Shown: positions 1-9,922 of the stretch, in pieces
Layout: every line of letters begins with the position of its first letter
How positions within the stretch are numbered: position 1 is the stretch's first letter
Origin: CAWCDJ01 sp963836015
GTDB lineage: Bacteria; Acidobacteriota; Terriglobia; Bryobacterales; Bryobacteraceae
NCBI GenBank assembly: GCA_963836015.1
Contig: CAWIIF010000004.1
Location: forward strand, 1,753,234 to 1,817,233
DNA length: 64,000 bases
Reading direction: 5' to 3'
Program-made: the position numbers and the translations under genes
Notes under the pieces: generated by a model
Told to the model about the DNA's origin: nothing
The model's input: the letters and a program-made list of their open reading frames with translations, nothing else
The model's database searches: none

Positions 1-131
1 TCGCATCTGCGGAGAGGGCGTTTCGATTACTCGATGGCTCGACCGCCGGCCGCGAAAGCATGCGCATCGGTCCGTACGAATTCCGGTCGCGGCCCTCAAA
101 ACGGTGAACGTCCTGCTAGGATGACATTCAG

Positions 132-1232
132 GTGAAGCCAGATCCTACGAGCGCGCCCGAAACGGTACGCGGCCAGCGGGCCGTTGCCCAGTCAGTAGCC
201 GCGCCGCTCACTCGCGCCGCGATCTTCCTGGTCGCGACCGTAAACCCGGGCTTCGGCAATCGCCCGGTCCTGCGGTCTTTCTGCGGAGATCTTGCCGCGT
301 TAGTGCGTGCAGTGGAGTTTCGCGACCTTGAAGGGGGCCTTTCCTGCGTCATAGGTTTTGGATCCGACGCGTGGGAGCGGCTCTTTGGACTACCGCTGCC
401 AGCGGAACTGCACGTCTTCCGTGAAATTCGCGCGGGAGGACGCCACGCGGTTTCGACGCCAGGCGACTTGCTGTTCCACATCCGCGCGAAGCGTATGGAT
501 TTGTGTTTCGAGCTGGCAACGCAAATCATGGCACGTCTCGGAGATGCTGTTTCGCCGGTGGACGAAGTTCATGGCTTCCGCTACTTTGACGACCGTGATC
601 TCCTGGGATTCGTCGATGGGACGGAGAATCCCCGGGGTGAGGCGGCGATCGACGCCGTGATGGTCGGCGAGGAAGACGCCGCGTTCGCCGGCGGCAGTTA
701 CGTGATCGTGCAAAAATATCTCCACGATCTTAACGGGTGGAATGCACTGTCCACGGAGGCGCAGGAACGAATCATCGGCCGCACCAAGCTGTCGGATATC
801 GAATTGGACGATTCCATCAAGCCAACCTCGGCGCACAGTGCACTCACCACCATCGTCGAGGACGGGAAAGAGATCAAGATCCTGCGCGACAACATGCCAT
901 TCGGCCGAGCCGGGAGCGGTGAATTTGGCACCTATTTCATCGGCTACAGCCGTTCGCCCCGCACCATCGAACAGATGCTCGAAAACATGTTCGTGGGCCG
1001 GCCGCCCGGCAACTATGACCGCCTGCTCGATTTCAGCCGCGCCGTCACGGGAAACCTGTTTTTTGTTCCTTCCGCAACATTTCTGGAAGCTGTGGCCGAA
1101 GAGCAACCCATGGCGATCGCTACCCCTGTTGTCGTAGACCCGGCGGCGACCGCCGGCTCTCCATCCACCCCGCGGCGAGGTGACGGTTCGCTGGGCATTG
1201 GTTCCCTCAAAGGAGAAATTCCGCATGAATAA
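132..1232 (+). CDS. DyP-type heme peroxidase, encapsulin cargo
   Basis: Dye-decolourising peroxidase of 366 residues, predicted to use heme and H2O2 to oxidise bulky substrates. The DyP signature GFVDG is at residues 159-163 (catalytic Asp162). His235 fits the proximal heme ligand and Arg252 the distal arginine, by comparison with YfeX-like members. The last 16 residues hold DGSLGIGSLKG (351-361), the canonical cargo-loading peptide of family 1 encapsulins, reached through a Pro/Ala/Thr-rich linker (about 330-350). The stop overlaps the encapsulin start by 8 bases, so the two are translationally coupled. The start is GTG with only a weak upstream AGGA. Function in vivo is inferred: peroxidase activity confined inside the shell, probably under oxidative stress. 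Confidence 0.95.
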   Translation: MKPDPTSAPETVRGQRAVAQSVAAPLTRAAIFLVATVNPGFGNRPVLRSFCGDLAALVRAVEFRDLEGGLSCVIGFGSDAWERLFGLPLPAELHVFREIRAGGRHAVSTPGDLLFHIRAKRMDLCFELATQIMARLGDAVSPVDEVHGFRYFDDRDLLGFVDGTENPRGEAAIDAVMVGEEDAAFAGGSYVIVQKYLHDLNGWNALSTEAQERIIGRTKLSDIELDDSIKPTSAHSALTTIVEDGKEIKILRDNMPFGRAGSGEFGTYFIGYSRSPRTIEQMLENMFVGRPPGNYDRLLDFSRAVTGNLFFVPSATFLEAVAEEQPMAIATPVVVDPAATAGSPSTPRRGDGSLGIGSLKGEIPHE

Positions 1233-2043
1233 TCTGCACCGCGAGCTAGCCCCCATTTCGGATGCGGCGTGGGCTCAGATTGAAGAGGAAACAACTCGCA
1301 CTCTCAAACGCTACCTCGCCGGACGGCGCGTGGTCGACGTGCGGGGACCGGCGGGCACGGTTCTCTCAGCGGTTGGCACCGGCCATCTGCTGCCGATCCA
1401 AAGTCCGAATGACGGTCTCCTTGCCAGGCAACGCGAGGTGAAGGCGCTAGTGGAGTTGCGTTTCCCCTTCGAACTGGACCGCCAAACCATCGACGATGTC
1501 GAGCGCGGCGCCAACGATTCGGATTGGCAACCGGCGAAAGACGCGGCACGCCAGATCGCCTTTGCTGAGGACCGGGCGATTTTTGACGGCTACACGGCCG
1601 CCGGCATCGTGGGAATTCGTCAGGGGACGAGTAATCCGAAGAAGCCCCTTCCCGCCGACGTTCGGCAGTACCCGGATGCCATTGCCCAGGCTCTGAGCCA
1701 ATTGAGGCTCGTCGGGGTCAATGGCCCTTATGCGGTTCTGCTTGGCGCCGAGGCCTATACCGCACTCGCGGAAACCAGCGATCAAGGTTATCCGGTGCTG
1801 GAGCACGTCAAGCGCTTGGTGGACGATAAAATCATTTGGGCGCCCGCTATAGACGGAGCTTTTGTCGTGACCACGCGGGGCGGCGATTTCGAACTGCACA
1901 TCGGCCAGGACGTCTCCATTGGCTACCTGAGCCATAACGATGACGCTGTCCGGCTCTATCTACAGGAGACCTTGACGTTCCTCCTGCTCACCACAGAGGC
2001 CGCTGTTGCGCTGACTCCGCCCGCGAAAGCAGACACGGCCTGA
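1225..2043 (+). CDS. Family 1 encapsulin nanocompartment shell protein
   Basis: Shell protein of 272 residues with the HK97 phage capsid-like fold of the linocin M18/CFP29 family; length fits a 60-subunit T=1 shell. The N-terminus MNNLHRELAPIS and the stretch after it match the family, including the region that docks cargo peptides. I chose the ATG at 1225 because AAAGGAGA lies 9 bases upstream and because family proteins begin this way; an earlier in-frame start at 1180 would add residues inside the peroxidase gene. The gene overlaps the DyP peroxidase by 8 bases, making a two-gene operon of cargo and shell. The gene after it is convergent, so the operon ends here. Confidence 0.95.
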   Translation: MNNLHRELAPISDAAWAQIEEETTRTLKRYLAGRRVVDVRGPAGTVLSAVGTGHLLPIQSPNDGLLARQREVKALVELRFPFELDRQTIDDVERGANDSDWQPAKDAARQIAFAEDRAIFDGYTAAGIVGIRQGTSNPKKPLPADVRQYPDAIAQALSQLRLVGVNGPYAVLLGAEAYTALAETSDQGYPVLEHVKRLVDDKIIWAPAIDGAFVVTTRGGDFELHIGQDVSIGYLSHNDDAVRLYLQETLTFLLLTTEAAVALTPPAKADTA

Positions 2044-2080
2044 AAATGCCGTCAGGCGCGAACAAGACCGGACGTCGCCT

Positions 2081-3622
2081 TCATCGATGCTCTGGTTGCT
2101 GCTCTCTGATCAGCACTGCGGCGGTCAGGGAACTGGCGAGCGCCAGCCCAGCCGCTATCCACAACACAGCGCGATAGCCCGCAACGAATGCATCCTCGAT
2201 AGCTTCCCGCCCGCGCGCGTCGCTCGTCTCGGCGGCCGCCAGCCTGGTCCGCTGGGCCTCGATTTGTGCACGCGCCGCCGGCGCCAGGTCGAGACCGTCC
2301 AATCGTCGTTCCAGAGAGCTCTGGAAAATTCCGCTAAGTAATGCTCCGAAAACTGCCACGGCGAGCAAACCTGCTACCCGCGACACAGCGTTGTTAATTC
2401 CGGACGCCGCTCCCGCATAGCTCTGCTCCACCGCGTTCATGACGGTAGTCGTAAGCGGCGCGACGCTGATCGCCATGCCCAGGCCCAGCACCAATACCGC
2501 GGGGAAGAATGTGGTCCAGTAAGACCCGCCAATGCCGGGCCTGGCAAACAACGCAAATCCGGCGGCCGCGATCAGGGGGCCTATAACTAGCGGAGCCCTG
2601 GCGCCGTAGCGATCGAGCAGTCCGCCAGACCAACGCGACAACAAGAACATCGACAGAATGAGCGGCAGCAGTGCCGCTCCCGCTTCGGTCGGCGAATACC
2701 CTTGCACCTGTACCAGATCGAGAGGGAAAAAGAAGAGCATGCCGTTCAACGCGGAGTATAGAAACAGGGTGAGCAGGTTCGCGCCACTGAAATTCCGGGA
2801 ACGGAACAAGCCGAGCGGAACCATCGGCGCCGGAGAGCGCGCTTCCCAATACAACAGTGCAATCAGGGCAACGACCCCCATCGCGCCCGCGGCTGGCATC
2901 GATTCGATCAGTCCAAGAACGATTCCACCAAAGGCGAGGACCGCCAACAGGCCGCCCAACCAGTCGAACCGCTGGCTGCGATTCTCAGCCCGGCTCTCCG
3001 GGACCTTCCACAGGGCAAGCCATAGCACCGCCACCCCCAGCGGAATATTGATGAAGAATACCCATCGCCACGAACCGTGCTCGATGAACCATCCACCCAG
3101 TAGGGGACCGATCGCAGCAGTGATCGCAGTGAAGCCGGACCACGTCCCGATCGCCCGGCCGCGCTCCTTTTCGGGAAAATTAGCGCTGATGAGAGCCAGG
3201 CTGCCGGGTACAAGCATCGCGCCACCGATTCCCTGGAAACCCCTGGCAACAATAAGCTGCCGGATGGTGGGCGCGAGTCCGCACCAAGCCGAGGCTAAAC
3301 AGAAGAGTACTACTCCGGCCGCGAAGATCTTGCGGCGGCCATACATGTCCCCTAAAGACCCGCCGACGAGCAACAGCGTAGCCAGGAACAGGGAGTAAGA
3401 TTCCACCACCCATTGGACGTCGGCCAGGGTGGCACGCAGGGCCGATTGCAGCGCCGGAAGCGCAACGTTCACGACCGTGCCATCAATGAACACCATGCTC
3501 GAACCCAGGATAGTCGCGGCTAGAATCCATGGGCCGTTCGTTGCAACCGGGCTCTGGCACGAACCGGCGAGAATCGCGGCTTTGTCGCAAGGAAGTCTGG
3601 CGATCGTGCCCATAATCTCCAT
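2081..3622 (-). CDS. MFS drug efflux transporter, DHA2 (EmrB/QacA) type
   Basis: Integral membrane exporter of up to 513 residues, in the range of the 14-helix DHA2 family of proton-driven multidrug transporters. The conserved loop 2-3 motif reads GGSLGDMYGRRK and the helix 5 antiporter region includes GPLLGGWFIEHGSWRWVF. Many hydrophobic segments follow to the C-terminus. The substrate cannot be told from sequence. Two starts are possible, ATG 3622 or ATG 3613, neither with a strong ribosome site. The gene is convergent with the encapsulin operon and separated by 75 bases from the DUF4331 gene upstream on the same strand. Confidence 0.9.
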   Translation of the reverse strand: MEIMGTIARLPCDKAAILAGSCQSPVATNGPWILAATILGSSMVFIDGTVVNVALPALQSALRATLADVQWVVESYSLFLATLLLVGGSLGDMYGRRKIFAAGVVLFCLASAWCGLAPTIRQLIVARGFQGIGGAMLVPGSLALISANFPEKERGRAIGTWSGFTAITAAIGPLLGGWFIEHGSWRWVFFINIPLGVAVLWLALWKVPESRAENRSQRFDWLGGLLAVLAFGGIVLGLIESMPAAGAMGVVALIALLYWEARSPAPMVPLGLFRSRNFSGANLLTLFLYSALNGMLFFFPLDLVQVQGYSPTEAGAALLPLILSMFLLSRWSGGLLDRYGARAPLVIGPLIAAAGFALFARPGIGGSYWTTFFPAVLVLGLGMAISVAPLTTTVMNAVEQSYAGAASGINNAVSRVAGLLAVAVFGALLSGIFQSSLERRLDGLDLAPAARAQIEAQRTRLAAAETSDARGREAIEDAFVAGYRAVLWIAAGLALASSLTAAVLIREQQPEHR

Positions 3623-3697
3623 TCTCTCAGCTTGACCGCGATCCCCCAGTCGATTTCATGCACGTTCAAAACGGATGGGCCAGAAACTCGGCGACCG

Positions 3698-4705
3698 TCA
3701 AATAGATTCTTTGCCATTCGGTTCCGCAGACCGTACAGTGTGCGGCGGACCCAGGTACGGGAAAACGGCCAGCAGATCGTTGTGGGGACCGACGTTGTCC
3801 CGCGTCACCTTCCCATTTGTGAGAACTGGGAGGAAGACATCAATGACGTCGTCCGTGAGCGTCCGGCCGTTGTCGGGATAGGACGCAGGGTGCCTGGGAT
3901 CATAAGCGAGGATGTCTGGCAGGAGAGTCGCTGCGACTCGATTTGCTTCTTCTCGCGAGTAGCCGCCCGTATGTTCCAGCGAGTGGGCAAATACAGCGAC
4001 GAAACGGGCATCGTCCACCGGCTCGCCAGCCATGTAGAGACCATTTTGCTCGCCGCTGAGGAAGACAGCTTGCGAGGGCCGCGCGCCCCGGTCCGCCTGA
4101 ACCCATTTTCCACTTGCGCCGTCCAGTGTGCGATGCCATAGGCCCAGCTGCTTCGGGCCTAGGACTGTATTGGCTACCTCCAGCACGATGCTGCACACGT
4201 CCGCCCCGGCGAAGAAATCGGTACCGGTGAACTGCAGGTCATTCAGGGCCCCCTGCGTATCGAAGAAAAAGGGCTCGCTGCGCCAGCCGGCGAAAAAGCG
4301 ATAGTCGCCGGCCGCCGTCACTCGCGCTTCCCGCCCCGTCGAGACCGGCGCTCCCTCAAGTATGATCTGCCCACCGTCGCCCGCACCGGCGGCCTCGGTT
4401 CCCTCCACGCGGCGCAACGTTGCCGTTTGCGTCCCGCCGTTTGGGGGTGAGAATCGAACACGGTACGCGATATTGGCGATGGCGTCGCCGTCGGTGTCGA
4501 TCTTAAGTTCGTAGATGGCGTCGGACGCGAACGGATCGGCTGTAGTTGGTCCGGGCGGGTTCAGGCCGGCGGACGGATGAACGTTCATAATCAGGATCGA
4601 CTTGTCAGGCTCCCCGGGTTTCGGGAAGGCATAGAGATCGGTGAGGTCGAGGCGAGCATCCCCATGGGGGAACCCGAAGTCAGGACCGGAATAGTGGTGC
4701 GACAT
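3698..4705 (-). CDS. DUF4331 domain-containing protein
   Basis: A 335-residue protein of the DUF4331 family, recognised from its N-terminal MSHHYSGPDFGFPHGDARLD and the following DLYAFPKPGEPDKSILIMNVHPSAG-type strand. The family function is unknown. No signal peptide is visible, although many relatives are exported. An AAGGAG site stands before the ATG at 4705. It is followed at 75 bases by the MFS exporter on the same strand; the upstream 226-base gap to the ATPase gene shows no feature I can name. The C-terminus mentions DNVGPHNDLLAVFPYLGPPH, a usual end for the family, so the gene looks complete. Confidence 0.85.
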   Translation of the reverse strand: MSHHYSGPDFGFPHGDARLDLTDLYAFPKPGEPDKSILIMNVHPSAGLNPPGPTTADPFASDAIYELKIDTDGDAIANIAYRVRFSPPNGGTQTATLRRVEGTEAAGAGDGGQIILEGAPVSTGREARVTAAGDYRFFAGWRSEPFFFDTQGALNDLQFTGTDFFAGADVCSIVLEVANTVLGPKQLGLWHRTLDGASGKWVQADRGARPSQAVFLSGEQNGLYMAGEPVDDARFVAVFAHSLEHTGGYSREEANRVAATLLPDILAYDPRHPASYPDNGRTLTDDVIDVFLPVLTNGKVTRDNVGPHNDLLAVFPYLGPPHTVRSAEPNGKESI

Positions 4706-5026
4706 AGATTAGTTGCTCCTTTGAGTAATCGATTCGTGCTGTTCACTCCTCATCGCGCGCCACGCAGCGCTCACGACCAAACAGGTTGATCTTCGCGATC
4801 AGGCCAGCATGTTAGTCCAGCTTTCATGCCGCGTGAAAAGCAATTCGAATGCCAGACGGCAATGGTTCAGATGAAGCCTGTTGACGGCTCCCGAATTGAC
4901 GAGCGTCGTCAAGCTGGCGAGTCCCGCACAATCATTCTCGCGAGTGGTTGCGCGCGGCCCACTCGAGAGCCGCTAGCTGCCCATCAGTGGATCGGGTCCC
5001 ATCAAACGATTCTTCATGATCTTCAG

Positions 5027-7367
5027 TCATCCCTTGAGGAGGCGAGTAAACACGGGGACTTTTGCAAACTCTAGGACGAATGCAAAAGCCGCTGCTGCCA
5101 CGAGTGTTCCTCCCACAAACGCCGCAGGCACGCGGAGACATGCCAATTCCGAAAATCGCCAGGGTCGATGCAATCAGCACATCGACCACAGAGGATCCCA
5201 CCAGCCACCGGCTTGGACGGCACGACGCAATCCGTTGATGTTCCCGATTCGTATAGGTCGTCGCTTGATTGCCGAAGACGATGACTACGAAAGCCACCGT
5301 TCTCAGCGCTTCAACCCCAAAATCAAGGCGGAATCTGGCTGTGGCCAGGACGGCCGTGCAAAAGATCAGTTCCGAAATTCCCATGAAGACACCCGCCATC
5401 GTCAACGCGCCAATTCGCCAGGCGTTGGGAGTTGGAGATGGCCGCACGTTGTCTGTCGTCATGGACATGCCGAGCAGGTCGCCGGTAAGCATGATGATCA
5501 CCATTAGCATGGGGGTCAAAATCGCGTGCCCGGTCATGACCAGGCCCAACGCGAGGAAGAGGACCTGTACAACCTTCTTGGTAACCGAGTTCAGCGTATA
5601 AGTGAGGATGCGCTGGAAGGTAACGCGGCCTTCTTTTATTGACGCGACAATACCGCCGAGTCCAGGCTTAGTCAGAACAATACCGGCGGCTGATTTGGCG
5701 ACATCGGTCGCAGTCGATACCGCGATCCCCATCTGAGCCTGACGTAGCGCGGGTGCGTCGTTGGCGCCGTCGCCGCACATGCCAACGATGTGGCCACTTT
5801 TCTGGAACGCCTTGACGAGGTTGTATTTCCCTTCCGGAAGAACGCCCGCGAATACCGCAAACTCCTCGGGGCTCACATCATCTGGGATCGGCCCCGGAGG
5901 ACAAACCTTTCCGTCCAGCCCTACGGCGCTGGCCACAATAGCGGCCGTCGCAGGCGCGTCGCCGGTCACCATCACCGTGCGCACTCCTAATGCGTTCAGT
6001 TCCGTAATCAACGCGGCGGAATCCGATCTGGGCGGGTCGCTGAGAGCGATGATTCCAGCCAGCTTCATCGCACCAGGAGCGCCGGCCGCGACAGCCAAAA
6101 CACGGAACCCCTGCGCCTCGAGTTGATACGCTGTCGTAGACGCCTCGGGCAACGTTTCTGCGAGGCCCGCGACTACGGCGAACGCTCCCTTAACGATGCG
6201 CTCAATGGCGCCGGCCGAATCGGTAGCAGTCGCCTCCGACATCTTCGTCACGGGATCGAAAGGGATGAACTTGATCAGTTCCGGCAGACTGGTCGTGGCT
6301 CTTGAGGCTGCGGCAGCCCGAATGGCAGTGTCTACTGGATCCTGCCCTCCATCCGAACTCGCCAGGGCGGCCAGTCCCAGAACATGCGATTCATCAAAAC
6401 CAGACATGGCGTGGACTGCAGTTACCGCCAACTCGTTTTGAGTCAGCGTGCCTGTCTTATCCGAGCACAGGATATCGATCGATGCTGCTTCATCGACCGC
6501 GGAGAGCCTGGTTGGAAGAACGTCCAGCTTTGCCAGAGAGCGCGCGCCAAGAGCCGCCGCAAGGGTGAACGTTGCCGGCAGGGCTACTGGAATCGACGCC
6601 AGAACCCCGGTGAGCACAAGAGGAACAATCTCGCCGCGGGGCAGCCTGAGAGCGTAAGCATACGCCAACATGATCAGGATGAGGAAGCCATTAACCATGG
6701 CCAGATTTTCCACGACGCGCAAAACAGCTTTCTGCTGTGAACTTACGACGTGTGCGGTGCGGATCAGTTCCGCGGTGCGGCCAAACTTCGTGTGCGCACC
6801 GGTCGCGGTTACCTCCGCGACCGCTTCACCGCGCCGCACCAGAGCTCCTGCATAAGTCTCGAAGCCGACGCCAGCCTCAATTGGAACAGATTCGCCGGTG
6901 AGCATGGACTGGTCGAGGAGCACCGATCCATCGGTCAGGCGCACGTCGGCAGCGACCACCGCCCCGAGCGAAAGCTTCACCAGATCTCCAACCACCAGTT
7001 CGATGGCCGGTACAGTCTTCCAGGCGTAATCGCGCTTGACGACCGCGTTCAGCGCAAGCCGCGATTTCAGCGCCGCAAGTGTCGCCTGAGCGCGGCCTTC
7101 CTGAAAAAATCCCAGAGCGGCATTAAATGCGAGGAGCGCCGCAATGATTCCTGCTTCGACATACTTGCCGAGCGCCAGTTCCAGCACAATGGCCGCTTCG
7201 AGCATCCACGGAACCGGAGCCCAGAATTTGGTGAGCGCCCGCCGCAGCGGACGCACAGACGGATCGGGCATGGCGTTGGGACCAGACTTCGCCAAGCGCG
7301 AACGGGCTTCATCGCTCGTCAGACCAGACGGAAGCGCGGCGGCATCCTTAGAGGAAGAAGAGCCCAT
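5027..7367 (-). CDS. P-type H+-ATPase (type IIIA), frameshifted near the C-terminus
   Basis: Plasma-membrane proton-pump type P-ATPase. Visible: actuator TGES at 157-160, phosphorylated Asp303 in DKTGTLT, hinge GDGANDAPAL, and the helix 5-6 region LTGDLLGMSMTTDNVRPSPTP, typical of PMA-like pumps. I start at ATG 7367; a longer in-frame start at 7556 would run into the phosphoketolase gene. The reading frame as given runs on to 4932 with an atypical cysteine/arginine-rich tail. Removing one G (C on the plus strand, about 5131) restores MSPLPAAFVGG followed by a hydrophobic helix and FAKVPVFTRLLKG, the normal family ending, with stop at 5027 (about 779 residues). So this is a one-base insertion, natural or technical. 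Confidence 0.9.
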
Positions 7368-7407
7368 AATTTCCAATGGTCCAGCTGTCAGAAACCGTTC
7401 GCCATGC

Positions 7408-9792
7408 CTATCCCGGCCACTTCCAGTTTCGAATTTCTTCGCGGTCGACGCCCTGAGCGTGAGCGTAGTTAATACTAGCGATGATCTCACCCTTGAGCCA
7501 TTCCTTGACGTGGGCTCCAGCCGGATGCAGACGAGGGACGCGATCGATGACGTCAATTGCTAAATTGAAGCGGTCGATCTGATTGAGAATCGCAAGTTCG
7601 AGCGGCGTGTTGATGCTCCCCTTTTCCTTGTACCCGCGTACATGAATGTTGTCGTGATTCTTGCGCCGGTAACTCAGTTTGTGAATGAGCGAAGCATAGG
7701 AATGGAAGTTGAAGATCACTGGCTTGTCGGTGGTGAAGAGAGAATCGAAGTCCCGGTCGGAGAGCCCATGGGGGTGTTCGGTCTCCGGCATCAGGCGGAA
7801 AAGATCCACAACGTTGACGAATCGTATCTTCAAATCGGGGAAGCGCTCCTTCAGGATTGCGACCGCCGCAAGGGACTCCATAGTCGGGATGTCGCCGGCA
7901 CAAGCCATCACGGCGTCGGGCTCTTCACCGTTGTCGCTGGACGCCCAGTTCCAGATACCGATGCCCTTGGTGCAGTGGGTGACTGCATCCTCCATGGTGA
8001 GGTACTGAAGATGCTCCTGCTTATCCGCGACGATTACGTTAACGTAATCCCGTGACCGGAGGCAGTGGTCCGTTACACTGAGCAGGCAGTTTGCGTCCGG
8101 CGGTAAGTAGATTCTCACGACATCGGGACTTTTGTTGGTGACGACGTCGAGAAATCCCGGATCCTGGTGCGTAAAGCCGTTGTGATCCTGCCGCCACACC
8201 AGAGATGTAATGAGAAAGTTGATCGAAGGCACGGGCGCTCGCCAATCGAGCTCCTTTTTGGACTTCTCCAGCCATTTGGCGTGCTGGTTGAACATGGAAT
8301 CAATGATGTGGATGAAGGCTTCATAACTTGAGAAGAACCCGTGACGGCCAGTCAGAACGTAACCTTCAAACCAGCCTTCGAGCGTGTGCTCGCTCAACAT
8401 TTCCATCACGCGCCCGGAGACATCGAGTTCACCGCCGTCGGCGTCGTCCGGTTTGAGTTCGGCCAACCAGGTTTTCTTTGAGGCCGCGTAAATGGCTGTG
8501 AGCCTGTTGGACGCAGTCTCGTCGGGTCCAAACACGCGGAAGGAACTCATGTTGCGGCGCATCACTTCGGCAAGAAAGTGTCCGAGCACGTCGGTGGGCA
8601 GCGCGCAGGCTACGCCCGGCGCCTTGACCTCGACGGCGTAATCGCGAAAATCCGGCAGTTCGAGCTCTTTTCGCAGCAGTCCGCCGTTGGCGTGAGGATT
8701 GGCTGAGATACGGCGAGCCCCGGAAGGTGCAAGAGCCTGCAGTTCTGCTATGAGCCTTCCGTCGGAGTCGAATAACTCTTCGGGCTTGTAGCTGCGCAGC
8801 CAGTCTTCGACGAGGTTGAGATGCTTCTCATTCGTGGCGGGGTCGGACACGGGGACCTGATGCGCCCGCCACGAGCCTTCCACTTTGTGGCCGTCCATCG
8901 CTTTCGGTCCTGTCCATCCCTTGGGAGAGCGAAGTACGATCATGGGCCAACGGGGTCGCGTCGCATCGCCGGTTGAGCGCGCGTGCTCTTGGATCGAGCG
9001 GATTTCCACGATACATTGCTCCAGGGTCGAAGCCATTTGTTGATGCATTGCAGACGGCTCGTCACCCTCGACGAAATAAGGTTTGTGGCCGTATCCGATC
9101 AGCAAAGCTTGCAGTTCGTCGCGCGGAATGCGCGCAAGGATCGTCGGATTCGATATCTTGTAGCCGTTGAGATGCAACACCGGCAGGACAGCTCCGTCGC
9201 GAATGGGATTCAGGAACTTATTCGAATGCCACGAGGTGGCAAGCGGACCGGTTTCGGCCTCGCCGTCTCCCACCGTGACGGCAACGATAAGGTCAGGATT
9301 GTCGAAAGCGGCTCCGTATGCATGTGAGATCGAGTAGCCCAGTTCGCCGCCCTCGTGAATCGAACCCGGGGTTTCCGGCGTGCAGTGCGAGCCGATCCCG
9401 CCGGGAAACGAAAACTGCTGGAAAAACCTGAGCAGGCCAGCTTCGTCACGACTCTTGTCGGGATAGATTTCGGAATAGTAGCCTTCAAGGTAGCAGTTGG
9501 CCAGCGTGGCAGGCGCGCCGTGACCCGGGCCCGAGATGTACATGACATTCAGGTCATATTTCTTGATGAGACGGTTTAGATGAACCCAGATCAAAGACTG
9601 CCCCGGATCCGACCCCCAATGACCAAGAAGTCGATTCTTGATATGCTCCGGCCTCAGAGGCTCGCGAAGCAGAGGATTCGCGCGGAGATAGATCATTCCT
9701 GCCGCTAAATAATTGCAGGCATGCCAGTAAGCATCGATCCTTCGCAGCTCGTCTGGGGTAAGCGAGACCAACACTTCAGTTGTGCTAACCAT
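7408..9792 (-). CDS. xfp: Xylulose-5-phosphate/fructose-6-phosphate phosphoketolase
   Basis: Thiamine-diphosphate enzyme of 794 residues, the usual family length. It cleaves xylulose 5-phosphate (and often fructose 6-phosphate) with phosphate to acetyl phosphate plus a shorter sugar phosphate. Diagnostic stretches are EGGELGYSISHAYGAAFDNP and GDGEAETGPLATSWHSNKF in the N-terminal half, and HQDPGFLD in the middle domain. ATG 9792 was chosen over the longer start at 9975 because AGGAG lies just upstream and homologues begin near here. The proton ATPase follows after 40 bases, so the two are probably co-transcribed; acetyl phosphate could feed ATP production that the pump then uses (inference). 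Confidence 0.96.
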   Translation of the reverse strand: MVSTTEVLVSLTPDELRRIDAYWHACNYLAAGMIYLRANPLLREPLRPEHIKNRLLGHWGSDPGQSLIWVHLNRLIKKYDLNVMYISGPGHGAPATLANCYLEGYYSEIYPDKSRDEAGLLRFFQQFSFPGGIGSHCTPETPGSIHEGGELGYSISHAYGAAFDNPDLIVAVTVGDGEAETGPLATSWHSNKFLNPIRDGAVLPVLHLNGYKISNPTILARIPRDELQALLIGYGHKPYFVEGDEPSAMHQQMASTLEQCIVEIRSIQEHARSTGDATRPRWPMIVLRSPKGWTGPKAMDGHKVEGSWRAHQVPVSDPATNEKHLNLVEDWLRSYKPEELFDSDGRLIAELQALAPSGARRISANPHANGGLLRKELELPDFRDYAVEVKAPGVACALPTDVLGHFLAEVMRRNMSSFRVFGPDETASNRLTAIYAASKKTWLAELKPDDADGGELDVSGRVMEMLSEHTLEGWFEGYVLTGRHGFFSSYEAFIHIIDSMFNQHAKWLEKSKKELDWRAPVPSINFLITSLVWRQDHNGFTHQDPGFLDVVTNKSPDVVRIYLPPDANCLLSVTDHCLRSRDYVNVIVADKQEHLQYLTMEDAVTHCTKGIGIWNWASSDNGEEPDAVMACAGDIPTMESLAAVAILKERFPDLKIRFVNVVDLFRLMPETEHPHGLSDRDFDSLFTTDKPVIFNFHSYASLIHKLSYRRKNHDNIHVRGYKEKGSINTPLELAILNQIDRFNLAIDVIDRVPRLHPAGAHVKEWLKGEIIASINYAHAQGVDREEIRNWKWPG

Positions 9793-9922
9793 TCTGTTCT
9801 CCTGCGACTCAAGGCTTGGACATCCGCAAGGACCGCTTTGCCTCGTCGTGACTCCGTGCGCTCCCCAAAGGACCTGGTTGCCAGCCGGTAAGCCGCGCCT
9901 TTTCGGGCATAAAGCGCAGGAT

